In this document: positions 8,675 to 19,484 of the stretch, one piece after another
How the letters are laid out: each line of letters begins with the position of its first letter
How positions within the stretch are numbered: the stretch's first letter is position 1
NCBI GenBank assembly: GCA_017642855.1
Contig: JAEPOO010000004.1
Location: 1 to 64,000 of the forward strand
Origin: Pseudomonadales bacterium
Lineage (GTDB): Bacteria > Pseudomonadota > Gammaproteobacteria > Pseudomonadales > Azotimanducaceae
Length of the DNA: 64,000 bases
Reading direction: 5' to 3'
Notes under the pieces: model-generated
What the model saw: only the letters and a program-made list of their open reading frames with translations
Databases searched by the model: none
What the model was told of the DNA's origin: nothing
Translations under genes and position numbers: made by a program

Positions 8675-8941
8675 GTGGCAAACTCAGCACAGGCCAGAAA
8701 GCGGGCTCGACAGAATGAGACCCGTCGTCGCCATAAAGCCAGCCAGCGTTCTGCGTTCAGAACCGCACTCAAGAAAACTCTTGCAGCCGTGGACGGCGGT
8801 GATTACGACGCTGCAACCAGCGCGTACCAGCAGGCAGTTCCCGTTATTGATCGAGCCGTCACTCACGGACTCATCACCAAAAACAAAGCGGCACGTCATA
8901 AGTCTCGCCTGAACGCCAGCGTCAAAGCGCTAAAGGGCTAG
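8675..8941 (+). CDS. rpsT: 30S ribosomal protein S20
   Basis: An 88-residue basic protein matching S20: [17 protein letters not shown] at the N-terminus, [14 protein letters not shown] in the middle, and [18 protein letters not shown] at the end. It binds 16S rRNA during 30S assembly. The start is GTG at 8675 with AGGTAA upstream; non-ATG starts of rpsT are known in other Gammaproteobacteria and limit its translation. No clear intrinsic terminator follows; it converges on proB 35 bp away. Confidence 0.97.
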   Translation: MANSAQARKRARQNETRRRHKASQRSAFRTALKKTLAAVDGGDYDAATSAYQQAVPVIDRAVTHGLITKNKAARHKSRLNASVKALKG

Positions 8942-8976
8942 TACACCGCCCCAGCATCATCCAACCGCGGCAGTTC

Positions 8977-11267
<2,291 letters not shown>

Positions 11268-11328
11268 TTACCCTATCGCCATCGTTGGGTTCCACGCGGT
11301 TTTAACAAGTCACGCTAATGGCTTACGC

Positions 11329-11361
11329 AAAAAAAAAGCCCCGTCATTGACGGGGCTTTTT
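11329..11361 (-). terminator. Intrinsic terminator after rpmA
   Basis: GCCCCGTC and GACGGGGC (11338-11345 and 11349-11356) form an 8-bp stem with a 3-nt loop. A run of nine T on the minus strand follows, placed 18 bp after the rpmA stop. A T run on the other side makes it potentially bidirectional. Confidence 0.9.
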
Positions 11362-11378
11362 CTCAATCGAATAATCGA

Positions 11379-11639
11379 TTACGCCTGCGCAACGACATTA
11401 ACGTATTTGCGCTGCTTTGGCCCCTTTACGCTGAATTCTACGACACCATCCGCTTTTGCAAAAAGCGTGTGGTCCTTGCCGCAACCCACGTTTTTTCCGG
11501 GGTGGAATTTGGTACCACGCTGACGAACGATGATGTTACCGGCAATCACTTCCTGTCCGCCGTAAATTTTTACACCAAGACGTTTAGATTCCGAATCGCG
11601 ACCGTTACGCGTGCTACCGCCTGCTTTTTTATGCGCCAT
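11379..11639 (-). CDS. rpmA: 50S ribosomal protein L27
   Basis: An 86-residue protein with [23 protein letters not shown] at the N-terminus (no Firmicutes-type N-terminal extension), [14 protein letters not shown] and a short basic tail. L27 reaches the peptidyl-transferase centre of the 50S subunit. It is 5 bp downstream of rplU and ends in a strong intrinsic terminator. Confidence 0.98.
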   Translation of the reverse strand: MAHKKAGGSTRNGRDSESKRLGVKIYGGQEVIAGNIIVRQRGTKFHPGKNVGCGKDHTLFAKADGVVEFSVKGPKQRKYVNVVAQA

Positions 11640-11644
11640 GCTCG

Positions 11645-11959
11645 TTAACCTCCGGTGATATCTGTGATCTTCACAGCAGTGAAGTATTGACGGTGACCAG
11701 CCTGACGGCGGTAATGTTTACGACGACGCATTTTGATGATCGTTACCTTGTCTCCTCGGCCGTGAGACACGACTTCCGCAGTGACCTTGCCACCTTCAAC
11801 ATAGGGTGTACCGATCTGCACTTTTTCGCCTTCTCCGATCATCATGACCTTGTCAAAATCGATCGTATCGCCTTGAGCGGCCTCTAACTTTTCCAGCTGC
11901 AGAACTTCGCCCGGCTCGACCCGGTGTTGTTTGCCGCCACTTTCTATTACAGCGTACAT
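11645..11959 (-). CDS. rplU: 50S ribosomal protein L21
   Basis: A 104-residue L21: [18 protein letters not shown] at the start and [16 protein letters not shown] near the end, the 23S rRNA-binding segment. The start at 11959 matches the family length; the reading frame continues upstream to 12100, but that part overlaps the promoter and is not coding. It is cotranscribed with rpmA. Confidence 0.97.
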   Translation of the reverse strand: MYAVIESGGKQHRVEPGEVLQLEKLEAAQGDTIDFDKVMMIGEGEKVQIGTPYVEGGKVTAEVVSHGRGDKVTIIKMRRRKHYRRQAGHRQYFTAVKITDITGG

Positions 11960-12017
11960 GCTAAGTATCTCTTTTTGTTGGGTTGTGACAGGAACCCCGC
12001 CACTTTCAGGACGCGCA

Positions 12018-12046
12018 ATTCTAAGCGAAGAGCATGTCAGTGGCAA
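12018..12046 (-). promoter_or_regulatory. Sigma70 promoter of rplU-rpmA
   Basis: On the minus strand TTGCCA (12041-12046) and TAGAAT (12018-12023) are separated by 17 bp. This predicts a transcript start about 50 nt before the rplU ATG. Each box matches the consensus at five of six positions. Confidence 0.6.
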
Positions 12047-12134
12047 GCAAGATTTCATCAATCCACCTTGACACCGGAAGTACCCGGACCTAGCATTCAC
12101 ACCCTCTCAAACGCCCAAGAAATCAGGCATTTAC

Positions 12135-13100
12135 ATGACCTATCCCTTCTTATCAGTCGTCCAGGAAGACTTTCAGGAGGTTGATAACCTCATCAGGTCA
12201 AACCTGAACTCAGAGGTCCCTTTGGTTGAGGAGATAGCAGCCTACCTTGTGGAAGCCGGCGGCAAGCGTTTACGCCCGCTTTTGGTCCTTCTGGCAGCAA
12301 AAGCCTGTGGCTATACCGGGGAAGAGCACATCAAGCTCGCCGCGGTCATCGAATTCCTGCATACCGCGATGCTCCTGCATGACGATGTGGTCGATGACTC
12401 TGATCTCAGGCGCGGCCGAAAGACCGTCAATGCCGCCTGGGGCAATTCTCCGAGCGTCCTGGTAGGCGACTTCCTGCACAGCAGAGCGTTCGAAATGATG
12501 GTTGAAATTGGCGATATGCGCGTCATGGAAATTCTATCCAGAGCGACAAACGTGATTGCTGAAGGCGAGGTTCAGCAGCTCTGCGCCGTTAGAAATCCCG
12601 ACACATCAGAACCCGAGTACATGGAAATCATCTCCCGCAAAACCGCCATGCTATTCCAGGCAGCAGCCCACTCGGGCGCGGTGCTCGCCGGGGCTGATGA
12701 AGCAGCGGAAGCCGCACTTCGAGATTACGGTCTTCATCTGGGTATCGCCTTTCAGCTGGTCGACGATCAACTGGATTACGAGGGTGATGCAGAGGAACTG
12801 GGGAAAAATGTCGGCGATGACCTGGCCGAAGGCAAAGTCACCTTGCCGCTTATCGCGGCGATGCGAAACGCTGATACCGAAGATGCTGGCTTCATTCGTA
12901 ACGCGATTCGACAAGGCGGCGTCGAAAACCTGCCACAAATGATCGAACTCGTGACCCGCACCGGCGCCCTGAGTTACACCGCCGGGCAGGCAAAACAGCA
13001 AAAGTGTCAGGCGTTGGACTGCCTCGATGAACTCGCTGAGTCAGACTACCAACAGGCCATGAATGTGCTGGTTAACTTTGTGGTGGATCGCGACTACTAA
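12135..13100 (+). CDS. ispB: Octaprenyl diphosphate synthase
   Basis: A 321-residue trans-polyprenyl synthase that makes the quinone side chain from FPP and IPP. The first Asp-rich motif is in LLHDDVVDDSDLRRG and the second in QLVDDQLDYEGD; GGKRLRP gives the IPP-binding residues. It is divergent from rplU-rpmA, the standard gammaproteobacterial arrangement. The chain length of the product cannot be read with certainty; octaprenyl is the usual product of this locus. Confidence 0.95.
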   Translation: MTYPFLSVVQEDFQEVDNLIRSNLNSEVPLVEEIAAYLVEAGGKRLRPLLVLLAAKACGYTGEEHIKLAAVIEFLHTAMLLHDDVVDDSDLRRGRKTVNAAWGNSPSVLVGDFLHSRAFEMMVEIGDMRVMEILSRATNVIAEGEVQQLCAVRNPDTSEPEYMEIISRKTAMLFQAAAHSGAVLAGADEAAEAALRDYGLHLGIAFQLVDDQLDYEGDAEELGKNVGDDLAEGKVTLPLIAAMRNADTEDAGFIRNAIRQGGVENLPQMIELVTRTGALSYTAGQAKQQKCQALDCLDELAESDYQQAMNVLVNFVVDRDY

Positions 13101-13147
13101 AGGTATGATGACCAGCCCTGCACTCGCGGGGCATCTAAAGTTTCGGT

Positions 13148-13224
13148 CGGGGTGTAGCTCAGCCTGGTAGAGCACTGTCTTCGGGAGGCAGGGGTCGTGA
13201 GTTCAAATCTCGCCATCCCGACCA
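13148..13224 (+). tRNA. proK: tRNA-Pro (anticodon CGG)
   Basis: 77 nt with an encoded CCA end. The acceptor stem is CGGGGTG/CATCCCG, the D arm GCTC-AGCCTGGTA-GAGC, the anticodon stem CTGTC/GGCAG around loop TTCGGGA (anticodon CGG, reads CCG), and the T arm GTGAG-TTCAAAT-CTCGC. It lies between ispB and the PfkB kinase gene. Confidence 0.97.
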
Positions 13225-13242
13225 CTTTATGAGGAGAGCCCG

Positions 13243-14151
13243 ATGCCCCTACCTATTATCAACTTCGGTTCCTGCTGCATTGATCACGTCTACTCCGTCG
13301 ATCATTTTGTTCATCCCGGCGAGACACTCCCCTGCGCGCACTACGAGGTGCATCCAGGGGGTAAAGGATTGAACCAATCCATTGCCCTTGCAAAAGCTGG
13401 CGCTCAAGTTGTTCACGCCGGTCGAATTGGTCAGGACGGCACCTGGCTTTCCAACTTGCTCCGTGCGCATAAAGTCGATACGCATCTGCTGCTCGTCGAC
13501 GAGGATCCAACCGGACACGCAAACATTCAAGTTTCCGATTCGGGTGAGAATGCCATCGTGCTCTTTGGCGGTGCCAATCGAAAGATCACTCCCGATGACG
13601 TGGACCTTGTCCTGGCTGAAGCGCAGAGGGGTCAGTTCATACTGCTGCAAAACGAAATCAGCTCGCTGGACTATCTGGTGGAACAGGCACTGAAAAAAGA
13701 TCTGCGTGTTGTGCTGAACGCAGCTCCTATGGGCAACAACATCAAGGAACTGCCCCTGACAGACTTGGATCTTCTCTTCATTAATGAAATTGAAGGCGAA
13801 GCCCTTACAGGGGCAACCGAGCCAGAAGGCATTCTGAACATCCTGAAAGCAAGCATCCCCGATACGGGCGTCGTCTTGACTCTGGGTCAGCAGGGTTCTA
13901 TTTACCAGCGGGGCGAAGTGCAGACAGAACAGCGTTCGGCGCTGGTAGACGTCGTAGACAGCACTGGCGCTGGTGATACCTTTACCGGTTTCTTTCTTGC
14001 GAGCTACCAGAGAGAGGTTTCAATCCAGGACTGCCTGAGGAGTGCTAGCCTGGCAGCAGGAATCAGCGTCACTAGAAAGGGCGCCGCGTCATCCATCCCT
14101 GAAACCAGGGAGCTGGATAACGCGGTACAGTCTCTTACAGCGCGCAGCTGA
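13243..14151 (+). CDS. PfkB-family sugar kinase, ribokinase-like
   Basis: A 302-residue kinase of the ribokinase fold. PfkB signature 1 appears as HPGGKGLNQSIALAKAG and the C-terminal catalytic motif as DSTGAGDTFTGFF, with the catalytic Asp in GAGD. The NAAP segment before the lid is ribokinase-like. It probably phosphorylates ribose or another sugar or nucleoside at the ATP-dependent site. No transporter or regulator for ribose is adjacent, so the substrate is open. A strong ribosome site (GAGGAG) precedes the ATG. Its 3' end overlaps that of the convergent lipoprotein gene by 17 bp. Confidence 0.85.
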   Translation: MPLPIINFGSCCIDHVYSVDHFVHPGETLPCAHYEVHPGGKGLNQSIALAKAGAQVVHAGRIGQDGTWLSNLLRAHKVDTHLLLVDEDPTGHANIQVSDSGENAIVLFGGANRKITPDDVDLVLAEAQRGQFILLQNEISSLDYLVEQALKKDLRVVLNAAPMGNNIKELPLTDLDLLFINEIEGEALTGATEPEGILNILKASIPDTGVVLTLGQQGSIYQRGEVQTEQRSALVDVVDSTGAGDTFTGFFLASYQREVSIQDCLRSASLAAGISVTRKGAASSIPETRELDNAVQSLTARS

Positions 14152-17100
14152 AGCTGTCTATTCCCGTCGTCCCACTTGGTGTGGTTACCGTCACAAGCAC
14201 GGCGCCTGCGCCAAACCCTGTGGTCAACGAAATGAAAGTGTCGGAGGAGGCGTTGGCTCCAACCGTTACTTCACCTGAGTGAACACCACCGGAGTCCGGA
14301 CCAGGATCGTTGGAGTTAACCGCTACCCCGTTAACCGATGCCAACGTACAGCCTGCTGAGTTGTCGGAACTCACGGTGACCACGGTCCCTTCTGGCAACT
14401 GACCATTGTATCGATCCGTGAAGTAAACCGTTACGCCTGTTCGGGTCGTGGAAAGCCTGGGCACATTACCGCCATTTCCGTTTACTTCGCTGACACCGGC
14501 AAACGTAATGTTAGAAGAGGTATTTCCATCGGCATCGGTAGTTGACTGACCTGCACCGACGTCAAACTGCGTAAGCGCCGTGTCCGTAAGATCGTTTGAC
14601 GTTACCGTCTCACCATTGACGATTTCAAAATCATACTGATTACCGGTTGTGGTCCCTGTCAGCATGGCGCCACCCGAGGTACAGGCCGCGTCACTGCACT
14701 TGTTGATTTCAGCAATAACACGCTGCACCGAGTCGGCAGAAGCGATGATTAAATCACCGGACGAACCGACTGAGAAGCCGGAAACCCGGCAGACATCGAT
14801 CACAGGCACAGCACCCAATGGCGCTGCAGACTCACCACAGATACTGTCGTCTGCGTCGCCATCATTATCACTGCCGAATCCGTTATCGAACGTGAGTTTC
14901 TGACCGGAGGCAAAGACTTCAACGCCACCCTGACTGTTGATGTCCGTATGCTCGATCTGGAATTCAAGGGTCCAAGTTGCTTCCGAAGTCGTCAACGCGC
15001 CTTCAATATTGACAAGTTCTACGTCTCGAACCACTCCAAGGTCAGTGTTCGTCGTATCAACATCCGCCCCTTTCTGAACGGTCAGTCCCAATACCGCCGT
15101 TGCATCGGAGATGGTCCAATCAGGGGGAGAACCCGTGGTATCCAAAATTGGGGAGCCGCCAGCCAACTCAACGCTCTGGATAATTTCGCCGCCACCATTG
15201 GCGCCACCGTCGCCGGCGCGGAATTCTATGACAGGGATCGAGCCTGCCAGAAGAATCTGGACATCTCTGCTGATATTCACCAGCTCCGTCGTACAAACGG
15301 TGGTGAGCACACCATCGACATCCTGTTCAGGGTTAAGACAACGGCTTCCGTTATAGATGCCGTTACCAACATCCATCACGCCATTATCATTTCGGTCAAT
15401 AAAGAGTTCTTCCTCACCGCCATCCTGGTAACAATAAACCTGAGCTTCCGTTGAGTCTCCAGCGCCATCTGTCGCATCACCGACAATCGTCTGTGGGCCG
15501 TAACACTCTGGCGTGGCTTTTTCGCGCGCCTCTCCCGGCGCTGCTGTACCTAGACCCGCATCTCGATAGGGTCCGTTCGTTCCCGCAGTCGCAGAATCAC
15601 CGTTGATGTCATTGAGCACACCATCTTCGTTTTTGTCGAGGAAAGCCTCGGTCAAGTCATCAAACGGTTCACCATAGTCGTATTCATCGTTGCCGTTGAC
15701 GTCGACAAAGCTCTCTTCACCTACCGCATAGGCGAGGATGGTTGATCTCGCGCCATAGGGTTGTCCCATACCGCCCAGGTAAGCCGGCGCCGCAATTCTT
15801 TCTGGCGATACATCGTTACCACCATCATCAAATGCCGTATCCACTGTGAGAGATGTGTCAGATGCAATCGCCGCGACGGTTGCGACCTGTTCTCCAACTT
15901 TTAATCGATCGCCGACAGCCAGCTCAAGCTGAAAGCGCGTGCCGACGCCCGTCACCGTTGTTGTGCCATCAGGATCAATGGAGCCTGTCATTCTTTCTAT
16001 ATTGTCACGACCTGCGGCAAGACAGGGCGTGCTTCGCACGTCCAGGAAAGGTTCCGACGCCTGGCCAGGTCTCAGCAGCAGGTGCGTTGCGGCGCCGTCG
16101 TCTTCTTCATCCAGCCATACCCTATTGTACGTAGCCGTCACACTCGCACCGTTTGAACACGGCGCCGCAAGACACTCGAAACCATAGGAACGAGCCGCAT
16201 ATTCGACGCCTTCGGTAAGTACCGTCGTCCCGATCGCGAGTCTCAAAATGTCGTCGACGCGATAGTCGGTCTGTCCCTGACTGCTGGCTACTGTCACTAC
16301 CTCATCACGGACTGTCGCGCTTGGACAGTCATCCACATCCAACTGCCTGAAGCTGACCTCCGTATTATCCGGCGCACGCGGGTCCGCAGAGAAGTAAACC
16401 ACTTCACACTGACCACCTGTGGTTTCACAGCTGCTGGCAATGTCGCCGAGTTCTGCCGTGAATTCGACCAATGTGCCGTCTGGAACCGGATTGTTAAAGA
16501 AGTCTGCAAGGTCAACTCGGACCGTCGCTTCATCGTTGTTAAAAATGTCACCTTCAAGCGCCAGTGTATCGCTCACCGAGAAATCCCGATCGTTCTGAAT
16601 TCGGGTAATGGTGAACGAGTTCTGGTCAGGTGCACCACTGTTTTGACCGGTGTTGGTCACCGTCAGTGAATCTGAAATAACAATGCCGTTAATGGTCGCA
16701 GTTACCGAGAAAGTGCCAACGGCTTCAACCGCGTTCGAGGTAAACGGCACCGTTGCACAATCGGTTTGATCTTTTACGACGTTATTCACCGGGCACTGCT
16801 CAAACTCGGTCACAACAGTATCGTTGACAACCGTGCCCAGCGTGCCGATATCAAAAGTTACCTGAGCACCCGCGTCTTCTGGATCCAAAGTGGAACCATC
16901 ATAGTCGACGACCGTGGCTTCCAGGTTGAGCTCCTGGTTCGCGCCAAACTCTGTGACCACGACATCTGCTTTGTTCTTAACCAGCAGCGTGATGCTAGGT
17001 GTGACGGCTGAGGTCTGAACCGCCTGACTGTCTGACACCGCGATGCCATTTGTCAGCGTGGCATCTGCCGTCACCGTCACGTTGCCCGCCAGACCATCAC

Positions 17101-18118
17101 CGACCAATTGGGCACGTGCCACACCCGGAGTCGCAGGTTCTCCGTAAGTTGCCGTTCCCGTGGTGGCGCTGGCATTGGTCAGAGAGCCACCGTTGGTTGT
17201 GAAGGTCACCGAGATACCATCTCTTGCCACACCATCTTCAAGAACCGTAACGGAAACAAGAATCTTCTCGTTTCCGTCCAGGACGCCATCTGAACCAGCA
17301 TCAATCGCAGACATGGTCAGATTATTCTGATCTGTGTTTACGCCAAGACTGTTGGCGATAATGGAATCATCCAAAGAAAAAGAACCGAACGTTGCCGCAG
17401 CGGTGAGCTCGCCCGTCGCTGCTGTCTCTGTACCGGTCAACGTAATGGTGACATCACCATCGGCGTTCGTTTGACCTGACGCTTCACTGACGGTCAAAGC
17501 CGTTGCACTAAATGTCACGCCGATCCCGCTTAGAGGTGTGTTATCCCAATCCGTCAGCCTGGCAGTGATGTCTGCAGTTTCCGCGGCTCGAAGTTCAACG
17601 GTCTCGGCCTCTTCCCCTGTGGAATCTAGAAGCACCAAAGTCGGCGCATCTGCACTTGTCTGAACCGTAATCGAAGTTTCAATATCTGTTCCATCGCTCA
17701 GCGTTGCTGATGCTGTGACCGTGGCCGCCCCGGGTTGACCATCGCCTTCAATTTGAACTGAGGCCGAACCACCGTTTGCCTGAGCACTATCCTGGAGCAA
17801 ACGTCCAATCGTTGTCGAGAAAAGAACCACAAGTTCTGCCGGCTGACCGTTCTCGGTGACCTCAGCAGTCAACGTTGCAACCTCATTGCCCGCGAGGACA
17901 TTGTCAGGATCACCATTGGCATCCACCATGCCAGAGATCGTCAGAGTAATCGTGCCGCTACTTGTGCCACCGCCGCTACCGTCGCCGCTTCCGTCACCGC
18001 CGCCGCCACCGCCGATGATGAGGTCATCGCCACCACCACCACCGCCGCCGCCGCACGCGGTCAAGACCAGTGAGAGTAGGCAAACAAGAAGGGTTCTCGA
18101 AAGGGATTCGATGTGCAT
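14135..18118 (-). CDS. Large Ig-like-repeat lipoprotein
   Basis: 1,327 residues. The N-terminus is a lipoprotein signal (LVCLLSLVLTACGGGG, lipobox Cys) followed by a Gly/Asp/Ser-rich linker, so the protein is probably anchored in the outer membrane. Repeated Big_1/invasin-like domains follow (strands such as VLFSTTIGRL, ITVTLTGTETAATG, VSVTFTTNGGSL). The middle carries Asp-rich loops resembling calcium-binding EF-hand or dockerin motifs (DVNGNDEYDYGEPFDD, DKNEDGVLNDINGD, DRNDNGVMDVGNG). The C-terminus adds another Ig-like domain with two Cys. I chose the ATG at 18118 because AGAGGAG lies just upstream. Adhesion or surface structure is inferred from the domain types; partners are unknown. Confidence 0.8.
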   Translation of the reverse strand: MHIESLSRTLLVCLLSLVLTACGGGGGGGGDDLIIGGGGGGDGSGDGSGGGTSSGTITLTISGMVDANGDPDNVLAGNEVATLTAEVTENGQPAELVVLFSTTIGRLLQDSAQANGGSASVQIEGDGQPGAATVTASATLSDGTDIETSITVQTSADAPTLVLLDSTGEEAETVELRAAETADITARLTDWDNTPLSGIGVTFSATALTVSEASGQTNADGDVTITLTGTETAATGELTAAATFGSFSLDDSIIANSLGVNTDQNNLTMSAIDAGSDGVLDGNEKILVSVTVLEDGVARDGISVTFTTNGGSLTNASATTGTATYGEPATPGVARAQLVGDGLAGNVTVTADATLTNGIAVSDSQAVQTSAVTPSITLLVKNKADVVVTEFGANQELNLEATVVDYDGSTLDPEDAGAQVTFDIGTLGTVVNDTVVTEFEQCPVNNVVKDQTDCATVPFTSNAVEAVGTFSVTATINGIVISDSLTVTNTGQNSGAPDQNSFTITRIQNDRDFSVSDTLALEGDIFNNDEATVRVDLADFFNNPVPDGTLVEFTAELGDIASSCETTGGQCEVVYFSADPRAPDNTEVSFRQLDVDDCPSATVRDEVVTVASSQGQTDYRVDDILRLAIGTTVLTEGVEYAARSYGFECLAAPCSNGASVTATYNRVWLDEEDDGAATHLLLRPGQASEPFLDVRSTPCLAAGRDNIERMTGSIDPDGTTTVTGVGTRFQLELAVGDRLKVGEQVATVAAIASDTSLTVDTAFDDGGNDVSPERIAAPAYLGGMGQPYGARSTILAYAVGEESFVDVNGNDEYDYGEPFDDLTEAFLDKNEDGVLNDINGDSATAGTNGPYRDAGLGTAAPGEAREKATPECYGPQTIVGDATDGAGDSTEAQVYCYQDGGEEELFIDRNDNGVMDVGNGIYNGSRCLNPEQDVDGVLTTVCTTELVNISRDVQILLAGSIPVIEFRAGDGGANGGGEIIQSVELAGGSPILDTTGSPPDWTISDATAVLGLTVQKGADVDTTNTDLGVVRDVELVNIEGALTTSEATWTLEFQIEHTDINSQGGVEVFASGQKLTFDNGFGSDNDGDADDSICGESAAPLGAVPVIDVCRVSGFSVGSSGDLIIASADSVQRVIAEINKCSDAACTSGGAMLTGTTTGNQYDFEIVNGETVTSNDLTDTALTQFDVGAGQSTTDADGNTSSNITFAGVSEVNGNGGNVPRLSTTRTGVTVYFTDRYNGQLPEGTVVTVSSDNSAGCTLASVNGVAVNSNDPGPDSGGVHSGEVTVGANASSDTFISLTTGFGAGAVLVTVTTPSGTTGIDSFSCAL

Positions 18119-18357
18119 TGGTGCTCCTCTGGCCACCCATCCGGGTAACGCCCCGGTTCAGGATATTGTCGTTGTTAACCGAATAAACTTTAGAAGATGG
18201 AGATGGGTATTTCAATAAAAATCAGTCTGTTAACTGAAGTTGTTACGATTCAACGTGAATAAACCGCTCCAAAGGCCTATCTTTTCGACTAAACGGCGCA
18301 AAAACGCCGACGACCGCGTAAGCCGCGGGCCGAAACGTTTTATCGATTGTGGCTGGA

Positions 18358-18549
18358 TTAGGCCTGGGTGGCGTAAAGTCGCTCTTTTGCCTGTTCAAAG
18401 TCGCAATCGCCGACCCAATTGCTGGGTTTGCAGCCTTCACTCACGGGTTCCAGCTCCGTCAGATATGACGGATCGAAAGGTACGAGACGCTGACACACTT
18501 CCCCGTTTGCGCCAAGCGCAGCGTCAGACATTGGTATAAATACTTTCAT
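18358..18549 (-). CDS. Small conserved-looking protein of unknown function
   Basis: 63 residues beginning MKVFIPMSDAALG and containing RLVPFDPSYLTELEP and KPSNWVGD. An AAGGAGGG ribosome site lies 6 nt before the ATG at 18549, one of the best in the window, which supports real translation; a possible TTG/ATG start further up has no such site. No signal peptide or membrane segment is seen. I do not recognise the family. It sits between the lipoprotein gene and the two-component system. Confidence 0.65.
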   Translation of the reverse strand: MKVFIPMSDAALGANGEVCQRLVPFDPSYLTELEPVSEGCKPSNWVGDCDFEQAKERLYATQA

Positions 18550-18678
18550 GGCTTCCCTCCTTCTCAACGACCACCCGCGCCCTGGCTGACGAAAGTAGCT
18601 GATACAGAATTTGACCCTACAATCATCAATCGCGCGGTGAAGGAAAGTGAAAGTTCCCTGAACTAATGTGGAGAAACG

Positions 18679-18768
18679 ATGAATCGGCTAACATTTTACA
18701 AAAATCAGTGGTTTGAGCTGGATAATTCAGGCATTCCGCTGTCTCATATTGTTTTAGGACAGGAGTAA
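18679..18768 (+). CDS. 29-residue ORF directly upstream of the response regulator
   Basis: MNRLTFYKNQWFELDNSGIP... ends in TAA two bases before the response regulator ATG. GGAGAAACG precedes its own ATG, and the ribosome site of the next gene (AGGAG) lies inside its last codons. The layout suggests a leader peptide or small protein translationally coupled to the regulator. Function unknown. Confidence 0.45.
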   Translation: MNRLTFYKNQWFELDNSGIPLSHIVLGQE

Positions 18769-18770
18769 CC

Positions 18771-19469
18771 ATGGCAAAAAGCATTGCCATCGTAGAGGAC
18801 GATCCCGATCAGAGAAGCAACTACGTCGATGCCATCACCAAGAAAGGCTACAACGTCGTGGCCTACAGCAGTCGTGAGGAAGCACTAGCGGGCTTCGAGA
18901 AGGAGCTGCCGGACCTCGCCATCCTCGACATTATTCTCGGTGACGAAGTTGACGCAGGTTTCGAAATCTGCCGCGATTTGCTGGTGAAATCACCCTCACT
19001 TCCCGTGATCTTCTTGACTGAGCGAATCACTGAAATTGACAAAATTTCGGGACTTCGCCTGGGCGCCTGGGACTATCTACCCAAACCCATCTCCCTTAAC
19101 TACCTGGCAGAGAGGATCAGCTCCCTGCTGAGAATCAATACTGCCCGTATCGAAGCCGAGGGGAATGCTTCAAGCGCCAAAATGGTTGGCGATATGTCGA
19201 TCGATCAAGAAGCACTCCTGGTTTCCTGGAAAGGCAATCCAATTAACCTGTCCGGAACTGAATTTCGGATGCTGGCAAAGCTCGTTCGAGTGCCCGGTCA
19301 CGCGGTGTCTTACGACACTCTCATGAACGCCACTATGCAGTCGTTAGTTACCAACAACACGATCAACACTCACATGCGGAACATTCGCAAGAAGTTCGAA
19401 AGCATTGACCCAGACTTCGACTGTATTAAAAGTGAATACGGTTACGGCTACCGCTGGTCGGCAAAGTAA
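18771..19469 (+). CDS. OmpR-type response regulator, dedicated-sortase-system type
   Basis: 232 residues. The receiver domain has EDD near residue 9, phospho-acceptor Asp53 in LAILDIILGDE, Thr in FLTER and Lys in YLPKPIS. The C-terminal winged helix has LSGTEFRMLAKLV and NTHMRNIRKKFESIDP with a final EYGYGYRW. The sequence resembles the proteobacterial dedicated-sortase-system response regulator family (TIGR03787-like; recognised from memory, not searched). It is followed 15 bp later by its histidine kinase. No sortase gene is in the window. Confidence 0.85.
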   Translation: MAKSIAIVEDDPDQRSNYVDAITKKGYNVVAYSSREEALAGFEKELPDLAILDIILGDEVDAGFEICRDLLVKSPSLPVIFLTERITEIDKISGLRLGAWDYLPKPISLNYLAERISSLLRINTARIEAEGNASSAKMVGDMSIDQEALLVSWKGNPINLSGTEFRMLAKLVRVPGHAVSYDTLMNATMQSLVTNNTINTHMRNIRKKFESIDPDFDCIKSEYGYGYRWSAK

Positions 19470-19484
19470 CGCCGGGCAAAGAAC

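Noticed and set aside
11645..12100. L21 with a 47-residue N-terminal extension
   Set aside because: The extension covers the promoter and does not fit the family's length.
12270..12526. Antisense ORFs across ispB
   Set aside because: The sense frame encodes complete Asp-rich motifs; the antisense frames show no domain.
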